Source of the DNA: Tenuifilum thalassicum
GTDB lineage: Bacteria; Bacteroidota; Bacteroidia; Bacteroidales; Tenuifilaceae
NCBI RefSeq assembly: GCF_013265555.1
Contig: NZ_CP041345.1
Location: 1,100,581-1,164,580, forward strand
Length of the DNA: 64,000 bases
Direction of reading: 5' to 3'
Part shown: piece by piece, positions 1 to 6,404 of the stretch
Position numbering within the stretch: the first letter of the stretch is position 1
Layout of the letters: each line of letters opens with the position of its first letter
Notes under the pieces: generated by a model
Databases searched by the model: none
Told to the model about the DNA's origin: nothing
Seen by the model: only the letters and a program-made list of their open reading frames with translations
Program-made: the position numbers and the translations under genes

Positions 1-721
1 CCCATTTGCCTTCCATCCCTTTTGCTTTTGCCTCTTCCGCACCCATGGCCTTAACCGATTCCGGTAGCCCAGCTAAATCTTTCTCATCGTCTATAACAAT
101 GTAGTAATCATTGTTCTCTGCAAGTAGGTTCTCGCTAAACTTTAATGCTAGCATAGAGAGCTCCTGGTTAATTTCACGTAGTTTTGCTTGTTTTTCTGCA
201 TCAAGGTTTGCTCCGCCACGAACAAACGACTTGTAGGTTTTCTCAATCAGCAGCTTTTGCTCGGGTGTATATTCCTTTTGGCCTATGGTTTCATATACAG
301 CCTTAACCCGCTCAAAAAGTTTAGGATTCATGCTGATATCGTCGCGGTGCTTGGCAAGCATTGGTGAAACCTTTTTTAGAACTTCCTGTAGGGAGTCGCT
401 GGTATTTGCAGAGTTCAGGTTTTCCAATGTTAGAACAATGTTTTCCAATAGCTCACCGCTATTGTCCAGCGCATAAATGGTATTTTCAAAGGTGGGAGCC
501 TCTGTACTCGTTACAATGGCATCAATTTCATCCATTTGTTGCTTAATTGCTTCTGCAATGGCAGGCTCAAAATGTTCGGGTTTAATCTTATCAAAGGGTG
601 GCACACCAAAAGGAGTGTCATACTCCTTGAGCAATGGATTGTTGGAACTATTGTTCCCGGTACATGCAATCATTAATCCCATGATTCCAAGGGTTAAAAT
701 GATTAAACTTTTTCTTTTCAT
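1..721 (-). CDS. dcp: M3-family peptidyl-dipeptidase (Dcp/oligopeptidase A type), N-terminal part, truncated by window edge
   Basis: This is the first ~240 residues of a zinc metallopeptidase of family M3, which removes dipeptides from or cleaves short peptides in the envelope. The minus-strand reading starts with ATG at 721 and stays open to the window edge. Residues 1-20 form a lipoprotein signal ending in L-M-I-A-C, so Cys20 would carry the lipid. It is followed by a Ser/Asn-rich linker and then the typical M3 entry (Y-D-T-P-F-G-V-P-P-F and K-P-E-H-F-E-P-A). The HExxH zinc motif lies in the missing C-terminal part, so activity cannot be judged. A short direct repeat sits in its 5' leader. 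Family assignment is firm; dcp versus a close M3 paralogue is less so. Confidence 0.8.
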   Translation of the reverse strand, partial: MKRKSLIILTLGIMGLMIACTGNNSSNNPLLKEYDTPFGVPPFDKIKPEHFEPAIAEAIKQQMDEIDAIVTSTEAPTFENTIYALDNSGELLENIVLTLENLNSANTSDSLQEVLKKVSPMLAKHRDDISMNPKLFERVKAVYETIGQKEYTPEQKLLIEKTYKSFVRGGANLDAEKQAKLREINQELSMLALKFSENLLAENNDYYIVIDDEKDLAGLPESVKAMGAEEAKAKGMEGKW

Positions 722-729
722 CTTTACAT

Positions 730-766
730 GTTTTATGAGTTGATTTTCAGTTTTATGAGTTGATTT
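730..766. repeat. Two-copy 17-nt direct repeat in dcp leader
   Basis: The 17-mer GTTTTATGAGTTGATTT occurs at 730-746 and again at 750-766, separated by 3 nt (period 20). It lies immediately upstream of the dcp start on the minus strand, inside the divergent dcp/phosphomutase intergenic region. It could be an operator or a simple local duplication; nothing decides between these. Confidence 0.7.
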
Positions 767-898
767 AACATTCCGAAAGTTAGCAATATTGCTTTAATTT
801 TTTACTTTCAGTTTTACTTTTTGCTTTATAGCACATATTTCTCCTTTAAGATTTTTTAAGTGAATTAGAAACAATGCGCTTAATCATTCAACTGGGAA

Positions 899-931
899 TT
901 GAGAAAAGTTTAGAATATTGTTTTACTTTTG
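899..931 (+). promoter_or_regulatory. Bacteroidota-type promoter of phosphomutase-kinase operon
   Basis: TACTTTTG at 924-931 matches the Bacteroidota -7 consensus TAnnTTTG, and TTG at 899-901 lies 22 nt upstream as a possible -33 element. Transcription would start near 938. This rules out the in-frame TTG at 929 as the start of the following gene. Confidence 0.55.
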
Positions 932-973
932 TGGTTAATTCATGGATGTTTAACAGGTAAAAAAAGAGTTATT

Positions 974-2320
974 ATGGGAGCATTTCACGCCTATGATATT
1001 AGGGGAATTTATAACAAGGATTTCAATAAGGATGATGCCTATAAAATAGGATTCTTCCTTGTAGGTTTGCTTGAAACCGATAAAGTGCTAGTTGGACGCG
1101 ATGCTCGTGAATCGTCCGACGAGATTTACGAATACCTAACCCGGGGAATAACTGATGCCGGTGCCGATGTATATAACCTTGGTTTGGCTACCACTCCTAT
1201 GGTTTACTATGCAACAGCAAAGGGAAATTTTAAGGCGTCGGTTCAAATTACCGCCTCGCACAACCCAAGGGAGTATAATGGTATGAAGGTGTCGCGCGAG
1301 AATGCCGAACCTGTTGGCTATGATACTGGTCTTAAGGTGATTGAGGAAAAGATTAAAAATAATAAGCCAATTGTACCTGCGCCAAATAAGGGTAGAATAA
1401 TCGAACATGACATTAGATCTGAATATATTGATTTCTTGAATGGATTCAAGCGCGATTATTCCAACCTAAAAATCGGAATCGATTGCTCAAATGGTATGGC
1501 GGCTCTAATTATTAAGGATATACTGGGAGAGTCACCCGTTTACCTTTACGACGAGCTCGATGGAACATTTCCAAACCATGAGGCAAATCCGCTAATCCCG
1601 GAAAATGTAGTTGATTTACAGAATCTGGTTAAAAAGAATGGCTGCGATGTGGGAATCATTTTCGATGGCGATGCCGACCGTGTGATGTTTGTTGATGAGA
1701 ATGGCCGTTTTATTTCCCCTGACCTCATGATTGGTGTTCTTGGCCATTACTTCCTTGAGGAGAAAGGCTTAAAGGGTAATGTTTTACAGGATATCCGTAC
1801 TTCAAAGGCCGTTGGGGAGTACTTAACACCTATGGGTGCTACAATGCACACCTGGCGTGTTGGTCGTGCTTTTGCAGCTAAAAAACTACGCGAAATTGAT
1901 GGAATATACGGGGGCGAACTTGCTGGGCATTACTACTTCCGCGATTTCTACTACTCCGACTCCGGGATGCTGGCTTGCATTCTTATTTTGAACGTGGTTA
2001 GCAAGATGAAGGCTCAGGGTGTTACCCTTTCTCAGCTAATTTCCAGAATCGAAACCTATGCCAACTCTGGAGAAATAAACTTTAAGCTCGAACGCAAGCG
2101 CGAGGCTATGGATGCCGTTCGCGATTTCTTCATATCGGAGGAAAAGCCAACCGCTTCCTATGACTTTGATGGCTATCGTGTTGAGTTCCCCGATTGGTGG
2201 TTCAACATCCGCCCGTCTAATACCGAACCCTACCTTCGTTTCATTGCCGAGGCCAAATCGCGTGAAATGTTAGATGAAAAAATAGCCAGAGCTCGCGAGA
2301 TTATTGCAAGGTTTAGCTAA
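974..2320 (+). CDS. manB: Phosphomannomutase/phosphoglucomutase
   Basis: This 448-residue alpha-D-phosphohexomutase interconverts hexose 6- and 1-phosphates and feeds nucleotide-sugar synthesis in the cytoplasm. All four family signatures are present: TASHNP at residues 93-98 with the phosphoserine Ser95; the metal loop DGDADR near 231-236; the sugar-binding loop GGELAGH near 313-319; and a C-terminal R-P-S-N-T-E-P phosphate-binding loop. Length is normal. ATG 974 was chosen because the family N-terminus (FHAYDIRGIY) begins there and an upstream TTG falls inside the promoter. The stop is 11 nt before a protein kinase gene, so they are probably co-transcribed. Substrate preference (mannose or glucose) cannot be told from sequence. 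Confidence 0.9.
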   Translation: MGAFHAYDIRGIYNKDFNKDDAYKIGFFLVGLLETDKVLVGRDARESSDEIYEYLTRGITDAGADVYNLGLATTPMVYYATAKGNFKASVQITASHNPREYNGMKVSRENAEPVGYDTGLKVIEEKIKNNKPIVPAPNKGRIIEHDIRSEYIDFLNGFKRDYSNLKIGIDCSNGMAALIIKDILGESPVYLYDELDGTFPNHEANPLIPENVVDLQNLVKKNGCDVGIIFDGDADRVMFVDENGRFISPDLMIGVLGHYFLEEKGLKGNVLQDIRTSKAVGEYLTPMGATMHTWRVGRAFAAKKLREIDGIYGGELAGHYYFRDFYYSDSGMLACILILNVVSKMKAQGVTLSQLISRIETYANSGEINFKLERKREAMDAVRDFFISEEKPTASYDFDGYRVEFPDWWFNIRPSNTEPYLRFIAEAKSREMLDEKIARAREIIARFS

Positions 2321-2331
2321 AATCAATCACA

Positions 2332-3258
2332 ATGATTTCACAGAATCGGTTGGAGATTGAAGGGAAGAATGAACGTTACCTTGTCGATCTGACCGATTCT
2401 TCCTCCATACTTAAAGCAAACGGCGAAATCTGTTCAACTTATCTTGGCAAATCGCTTGAATCGGGTAGGAGGGTAGTTGTTAAGCGTTACCATAGCTGGA
2501 TTAAAACCACACCAGAATATTTTTGGCGTGTGGAGCGCGAGGCTGATGCCATAAATGCTTGTTCGCAAATTCAATCGGAATTGGTTTATCATGAGGGTGT
2601 TTATTACCTCATTGTGGATTATGTTGAAGGTTTCAGCTTTAAGGAACTCACTCGTTGGAGGTATCACCGAAAGCTGAGTTTCTCCGATTTAATTTCGATT
2701 TCCATTAAAGCCTTAGAGGCTTTAAGTAGAGTTCATCGGGCTGGATTTGTCCATTGCGATATTAAACCCTCAAACATTATAGTAAATTCAGATGATATTA
2801 AAAGAGTAGCCTATGCCGAGGTTAAAATAATAGACTTTGGTATGGCAAGAAAACCAGCAGAACCTCTACATATGGGCGAACGAAAGTTACCTTTTGGGCT
2901 AATCTATTCCGCACCTGAGCAAGTTCTTAATTTATGGGAGCTAGTTAGCATTCAAACAGACATCTACTCAATTGGTGTTGCTCTTTGGCAGCTTTTTACA
3001 CGAGTTGAGCCATGGATGACAGATAACCCGCTAAAGACAATACATATACAGCTCACTCAAGAACTGCCAAAGAATAGAAGGATACCTCAAGGACTAGAGC
3101 AGGTGCTTAAAAAGGCAACCTCAAAAGCAAAGCTTGCAAGACCCCCACATATGTATACCAGAACACAGCTAATAGATATGCTGGAACATGCGATAGAAAA
3201 TAGGTACAAAAATGTTGATCAGTTTTTAAAGGAGATAGTTGTGTTAAAAAAGTTTTAG
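2332..3258 (+). CDS. Hanks-type serine/threonine protein kinase, soluble
   Basis: This 308-residue protein is an almost bare eukaryotic-like kinase domain. Visible motifs are the ATP-anchoring Lys51 in V-V-V-K, the catalytic loop HCDIKPSN (Asp143; Cys replaces the usual Arg of HRD), DFG at 168-170 and APE at 194-196. There is no signal peptide, membrane span, PASTA or other sensor domain, so it should act in the cytoplasm. A non-RD (here HCD) catalytic loop suggests that activation-loop phosphorylation may not control it; this is inference. It follows the phosphomutase gene by 11 nt, so that enzyme is a possible substrate, but nothing in the sequence proves it. The tRNA-Pro gene starts about 50 nt downstream. 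Confidence 0.88.
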   Translation: MISQNRLEIEGKNERYLVDLTDSSSILKANGEICSTYLGKSLESGRRVVVKRYHSWIKTTPEYFWRVEREADAINACSQIQSELVYHEGVYYLIVDYVEGFSFKELTRWRYHRKLSFSDLISISIKALEALSRVHRAGFVHCDIKPSNIIVNSDDIKRVAYAEVKIIDFGMARKPAEPLHMGERKLPFGLIYSAPEQVLNLWELVSIQTDIYSIGVALWQLFTRVEPWMTDNPLKTIHIQLTQELPKNRRIPQGLEQVLKKATSKAKLARPPHMYTRTQLIDMLEHAIENRYKNVDQFLKEIVVLKKF

Positions 3259-3265
3259 GGTTGGT

Positions 3266-3294
3266 TTTGTAATTTAAAAAAATCAGTATCTTTG
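3266..3294 (+). promoter_or_regulatory. Promoter of tRNA-Pro
   Basis: TATCTTTG at 3287-3294 is a perfect match to the -7 element TAnnTTTG. TTTG at 3266-3269 lies 17 nt upstream, with a further TTG at 3261-3263 at a 23-nt spacing. The tRNA begins 17 nt after the box. Confidence 0.65.
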
Positions 3295-3310
3295 CAGCGC
3301 TAAACAAAGG

Positions 3311-3387
3311 CGGGGTGTGGCGCAGTTGGCTAGCGCACTTGCATGGGGTGCAAGTGGTCGTCCGTTCGAGTCGGATCACCCCGACCA
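3311..3387 (+). tRNA. tRNA-Pro (anticodon GGG)
   Basis: This is a complete cloverleaf. The acceptor stem CGGGGTG pairs with CACCCCG, followed by the discriminator A and an encoded CCA (3385-3387). The D stem is GCGC/GCGC. The anticodon stem CTTGC/GCAAG encloses the loop ATGGGGT, giving anticodon GGG. The T stem GTCCG/CGGAT (one G-U pair) encloses TTCGAGT. The last 33 nt are repeated exactly at 3468-3500. The gene has its own promoter and a strong terminator. Confidence 0.95.
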
Positions 3388-3395
3388 GTTACTTA

Positions 3396-3432
3396 GGAGA
3401 GGAGGTAGACGAACCTTCTCTCCTTTTTTTTT
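3396..3432 (+). terminator. Rho-independent terminator of tRNA-Pro
   Basis: GGAGAGGAGGT at 3396-3406 pairs over 11 bp (one G-U) with ACCTTCTCTCC at 3413-3423, with a 6-nt loop and a run of nine T (3424-3432). Confidence 0.9.
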
Positions 3433-3500
3433 CGCAGGTGGCTATCGCATCCCGATGTGGGTCGGGATGGTCGTCCGTTCGAGTCGGATCACCCCGACCA
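3433..3500 (+). pseudogene. Truncated tRNA-Pro copy 1 (lacks 5' acceptor strand)
   Basis: The stretch follows the tRNA-Pro layout from the D arm onward. Its last 33 nt (3468-3500, from the variable loop through CCA) are identical to 3355-3387. The anticodon arm is replaced by a GC-rich hairpin (TCCCGA...TCGGGA). The 5' acceptor strand is absent because the preceding terminator T-run abuts directly. It therefore cannot fold as a normal tRNA. It is followed by its own small terminator. Confidence 0.75.
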
Positions 3501-3507
3501 TCAAAAT

Positions 3508-3535
3508 AAAGGAGGTTTAAACGACCTCCTTTTTT
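3508..3535 (+). terminator. Terminator-like hairpin after tRNA copy 1
   Basis: AAAGGAGGT (3508-3516) pairs with ACCTCCTTT (3524-3532) around the loop TTAAACG and ends in a T-run. It looks like a shortened version of the hairpin that follows the intact tRNA. Confidence 0.8.
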
Positions 3536-3546
3536 CATTTCCCCCA

Positions 3547-3615
3547 TTTGGCTAGCGCATCCCGACATGTGTCGGGATGGTCGTCTGATCGAACCGAGCG
3601 GCGCTTAAACGCCGC
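3547..3615 (+). pseudogene. Degenerate tRNA-Pro copy 2 with terminal hairpin
   Basis: TTGGCTAGCGCA matches the D arm of tRNA-Pro and is followed by a GC-rich replacement anticodon arm (TCCCGAC...GTCGGGA) and GGTCGTCTGATCGA, a diverged variable/T arm. The 3' acceptor and CCA are lost. A perfect hairpin GCGGCG/CGCCGC (3598-3615) follows, without a T-run. This is the most decayed of the three tandem copies. Confidence 0.6.
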
Positions 3616-3713
3616 GAGCTCGTGAGCGGAGCGAATAATCGAGAATAAAGTGCCTGATAATGATGTAGATAGCATGTTGAATTCAATATGTTTTTAGAGT
3701 AAAGCAAAAATTA

Positions 3714-3757
3714 TTCGTGTATTCATGGCAAAAAAAACAGAGCCACGAATTCACGAA
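3714..3757. repeat. Palindromic repeat, left flank of GxxExxY gene
   Basis: TTCGTGTATTCATGGC (3714-3729) and GCCACGAATTCACGAA (3742-3757) form a near-perfect 16-bp inverted repeat with a 12-nt A-rich loop. The same hairpin recurs at 4254-4297 on the other side of the gene. Two further direct half-copies (ATTCGTGCATTCGTGGC) lie at 3795-3811 and 3817-3833, just before the start codon. Confidence 0.85.
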
Positions 3758-3847
3758 TAAAGAAACGAATAAATTTGTATATTCGTGTTAGAGCATTCGT
3801 GCATTCGTGGCGGTATATTCGTGCATTCGTGGCAAAAAAAATAAAAT

Positions 3848-4222
3848 ATGGAAAAAATTATTTACAAAGAAGAAAGCTATAAGATCATAGGCAAATGCAT
3901 GGAAGTTCACAATAATTTGGGCCCTGGATTTCCTGAGATTGTTTATAAGGATGCCTTAGAGTTTGAGTTCAGGAAAGCCAATATTCCATATGAAAGGGAA
4001 AAAATGTACGAGGTGAATTATAAAGGAATTATTTTGCCACATAAATTTTTTGCCGACTTTGTTGTATTTGATAATATAATTTTAGAGGTAAAAGCTGTTT
4101 CAGGCATTTCCGATGAGTTTATAGCACAGGCATTAAACTATCTAAAAGTATCGGGCAATCAGCTTGCATTATTAGTTAACTTTGGTGAGTTGAGGTTGAA
4201 TTATAAAAGAATAGTGCTATAA
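3848..4222 (+). CDS. GxxExxY family protein
   Basis: This 124-residue protein carries the family signature G-F-P-E-I-V-Y (GxxExxY) near residues 27-33 and a later D-F-V-V-F-D...E-V-K-A segment (near 75-90). That segment resembles the D...ExK core of PD-(D/E)XK nucleases, to which the family is distantly related. Function is not established. There is no signal peptide or membrane span. The gene is isolated and lies between two copies of the same palindromic repeat (3714-3757 and 4254-4297), and half-copies precede its start. That arrangement suggests a mobile or repeat-maintaining unit, which is inference. It sits just behind tRNA-Pro and its partial copies, in a gene-poor islet. Confidence 0.85.
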   Translation: MEKIIYKEESYKIIGKCMEVHNNLGPGFPEIVYKDALEFEFRKANIPYEREKMYEVNYKGIILPHKFFADFVVFDNIILEVKAVSGISDEFIAQALNYLKVSGNQLALLVNFGELRLNYKRIVL

Positions 4223-4253
4223 ATAACTGCCATTCATTCAGGGAAATAAATTA

Positions 4254-4297
4254 TTCGTGCATTCGTGGCAAAAGAATCAGAGCCACAAATTCACGAA
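4254..4297. repeat. Palindromic repeat, right flank of GxxExxY gene
   Basis: TTCGTGCATTCGTGGC (4254-4269) pairs with GCCACAAATTCACGAA (4282-4297). Both arms and the connecting 'cagagccac' match the left copy at 3714-3757, in the same orientation. Confidence 0.85.
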
Positions 4298-4683
4298 CAA
4301 AATGACATTATTTATACATTCATGGTAAGAACATTCGTTCATATGTAGCATTTGTTACATCCAATACTCTACTATTCAAGTGATTAATGCTATTGTTGCC
4401 AATATATCATTAAACACGAATGGGATTAAGCATTTTATTGGTTATGTTAGATGTGGTTTAAATGTGGTATATATTAAAAATAATCTCCCTTTCATGTTGC
4501 ACCCAACGCCTGCTAGAGCCGTCTAATTATTGTTTAACATGCTTGACTTTTCACTTTTGTTTACTGTTCTTGTTCATTGGTAAAATGCGTAAAGCAGGTA
4601 TAATAAAAAGTGTCATAAAACAAACAGATTGGTTATACTATATGAAGAATGTTTATTTTGTGTTGTAAAAAATAAAAAAAATG
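4298..4683. other. Gene-free, AT-rich stretch
   Basis: I see no convincing gene here. One more decayed copy of the 'attcgtgcattc' type repeat lies around 4310-4350 ('acattcatggtaagaacattcgttcat'). A 68-codon open frame at 4462-4668 has no family look and no start context. The stretch ends in the promoter of the next gene. Confidence 0.5.
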
Positions 4684-4714
4684 TTGCAAAGGATAAATAA
4701 TGATTATAAATTTG
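4684..4714 (+). promoter_or_regulatory. Promoter of repeat-switched lipoprotein gene
   Basis: TTG at 4684-4686, a 20-nt spacer, and TAAATTTG at 4707-4714 fit the Bacteroidota -33/-7 promoter very well. The ATG at 4758 is about 35 nt beyond the expected start of transcription, which supports that ATG as the intended start. Confidence 0.7.
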
Positions 4715-4757
4715 GATTGTATAGCTAAATTATTTTTAACACTAAAAACGTAAAATT

Positions 4758-5451
4758 ATGAAATCAAAATCTTTATTCGTATTCTGTTCTGTTCTGTTCT
4801 GTTCTGTTCTGTTCTGTTCTGTTAAATTCTTGTAAGAAAGATGTTGTGGAAAATCCTGTAATGGATTTGGAAAAGTTAAATCCCTATGATTCTTACGGGA
4901 AAAAACACAATCAGGAACTTTCTGACCTCATTGGCAACCATGAACTAAAAAAAATGAAAGGGAAACAATTTTATGGCTATGCATTAAAATTGATGAATGA
5001 AAAACACCATTTTAAAACAATTGTTAATGAAAATTATGTTTATAATTTTGTAGAGAGTTATACTGCAAATCCCATTCAATTTACTGACAGCATTCTCCAA
5101 AATTATTCCTTTTCAAAGAATTATGTACGCCAATTTTTAAGCGAAATCTCTGAAGCAGATGAAATGATCGATTATACTAGATTAATAGAGGATTTTGAAT
5201 ACAATGTAATAGTTAAGTCGGATATTTCGCAACAAGAGAAAGAGTTACTCCTGGTATATTTTGCCACATTTCGTAATAGCTATAATTTTTGGAATAAATA
5301 TGTAAAAAAGGACAGTAAAAAATTCCCATTTCCTGCCTGGGTAGTATATGGAGCAGATGCCATTGGGTTGGTTTCAGGAATTTTTACAACTCCATTTGTG
5401 GCTTTTCCCTTAGCAGCCATTGTATCCTATGGTGCTTACAAAAAGGAGTAG
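4758..5451 (+). CDS. Putative phase-variable lipoprotein, currently out of frame
   Basis: An ATG at 4758, well placed after a promoter, opens a signal peptide (M-K-S-K-S-L-F-V) that runs into eight TTCTG units. As written, this frame ends at TAA 4833-4835. The body of the protein, open to 5451, is in another frame. Adding one unit (or removing two) joins the frames and makes a 232-residue lipoprotein whose signal is F-C-S-V-L repeated, ending in L-L-N-S-C-K-K, an excellent lipobox. Without that change only an internal GTG (4846) could start the body, leaving no export signal. The body is acidic, helical-looking and of no family I recognise. It ends in a long hydrophobic Gly/Ala-rich segment (last ~35 residues) that could insert in a membrane. 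The next gene, an outer-membrane barrel, starts 68 nt later. Confidence 0.7.
4782..4823 (+). repeat. Pentanucleotide tract (TTCTG)8 TT
   Basis: Eight perfect tandem TTCTG units plus TT lie inside the signal-peptide codons of the lipoprotein gene. Three units are 15 nt and encode F-C-S-V-L, so 3, 6 or 9 units keep the reading frame and 8 do not. Such short tandem repeats are typical slipped-strand mispairing sites. Confidence 0.95.
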
Positions 5452-5519
5452 AAAACAACGTACCATTTAGCTAAAAGATGGGTAAATTTTTAATGTTAAA
5501 TAGCTTAAAATTTAGACTT

Positions 5520-6131
5520 ATGAAGAAAGTATTAATAGCGGCAATATTATCTGCTATAGTATTTTCCGGTGCTAAATCTCAAAATATCACCGGAATGTAC
5601 TCCAATTTGGGGAACGGCTATTTGTATAATACAAGTCAGCCCGATTTTTATAAGAACTCAATTGGAAAAGCCTTCAGTTTTGGCCTTTATAACAAGTTTG
5701 CCATTAAAAGCCTTCCAAGTCGCTTGAACTATGACCTTTCACTTTGCAATTTTCACTACCAGGACGATACTGTTAGCGCTGTTGCCCTTCAAAACATGCT
5801 TGGGTTAGATTGGTTGATTAGTCCATTCAGTAAGGGTAGTTCAGAGCAGGTGAATTTATTTATCGGGGTAGGAATTTATACTCTTTTCCAGACACGCTCC
5901 TTCGAGCCAAAATCGGGTATTGAAACCATAAACGATGGCTTTGCGGGTTATGTTGGTTTAGGGTTCAAGGTTAACTATGTTATTCCACTCAAAGAAAGCG
6001 AAAAGAGTGAATCGGCTTTCACTCTCGGTTTTGTCTATCGACCGAAAGTTCTTTTGTTGAGCAAAGAAAACGTCCCCACATTTACTACGGCATCTTTGAC
6101 ATTAGGATTTGAATTTGGAAGAAAGCGTTAG
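5520..6131 (+). CDS. Outer-membrane beta-barrel protein (small, exported)
   Basis: The 203-residue product begins with a clear signal peptide (M-K-K-V-L-I-A-A-I-L-S-A...S-G-A-K-S-Q). It then shows alternating hydrophobic strands and ends in L-T-L-G-F-E-F-G-R-K-R, the pattern of a small 8-10-strand barrel. ATG 5520 was preferred over the upstream 5478 because the signal peptide starts there. No family name is evident. It follows the repeat-switched lipoprotein by 68 nt and precedes a terminator, so the two probably form one transcript and may work together at the cell surface. The presence of Ser/Gly-rich turns and no conserved catalytic pattern argues for a structural or binding role. Confidence 0.6.
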   Translation: MKKVLIAAILSAIVFSGAKSQNITGMYSNLGNGYLYNTSQPDFYKNSIGKAFSFGLYNKFAIKSLPSRLNYDLSLCNFHYQDDTVSAVALQNMLGLDWLISPFSKGSSEQVNLFIGVGIYTLFQTRSFEPKSGIETINDGFAGYVGLGFKVNYVIPLKESEKSESAFTLGFVYRPKVLLLSKENVPTFTTASLTLGFEFGRKR

Positions 6132-6185
6132 TGTTGAGTAGTATCGTTTTTTTTGCAGTTATCACCAATTTTTTGTATGCATATT

Positions 6186-6224
6186 AAGGCTGACAGGTAG
6201 GTGCTTGCCAGCCTTACTTTTTTT
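6186..6224 (+). terminator. Terminator after barrel gene
   Basis: AAGGCTG (6186-6192) pairs with CAGCCTT (6209-6215), followed by AC and seven T. It closes the lipoprotein-barrel transcription unit. Confidence 0.75.
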
Positions 6225-6356
6225 GGAGGTTTTCATGAAACGATGGTTTGTGCTTTACAAGTTCTTAACCTTTACGAAAAATTTCACTATCTTTATTGTT
6301 GTAAAACGTTGTTTAAAATCAATTTAAATAACGTAAAAATCTTAAGAAAATATTAG

Positions 6357-6364
6357 TATTTTTG
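6357..6364 (+). promoter_or_regulatory. -7 element of trxB promoter
   Basis: TATTTTTG matches TAnnTTTG and lies 41 nt before the trxB ATG. No good -33 partner is visible. Confidence 0.45.
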
Positions 6365-6404
6365 CATCAAATTGAAATATCTAAATTTGTAAATATTATA
6401 AACT

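Noticed and set aside
929-973. TTG start 45 nt upstream of the phosphomutase ATG
   Set aside because: It lies within the promoter -7 element TACTTTTG and the added residues do not belong to the family.
3315-3520. Two ~65-codon open frames across tRNA-Pro and its partial copies
   Set aside because: They are chance frames over a structured RNA gene and its duplicated ends.
4462-4668. 68-codon open frame in the accessory islet
   Set aside because: It has no family look, no promoter-spaced start and biased low-complexity composition; treated as chance.
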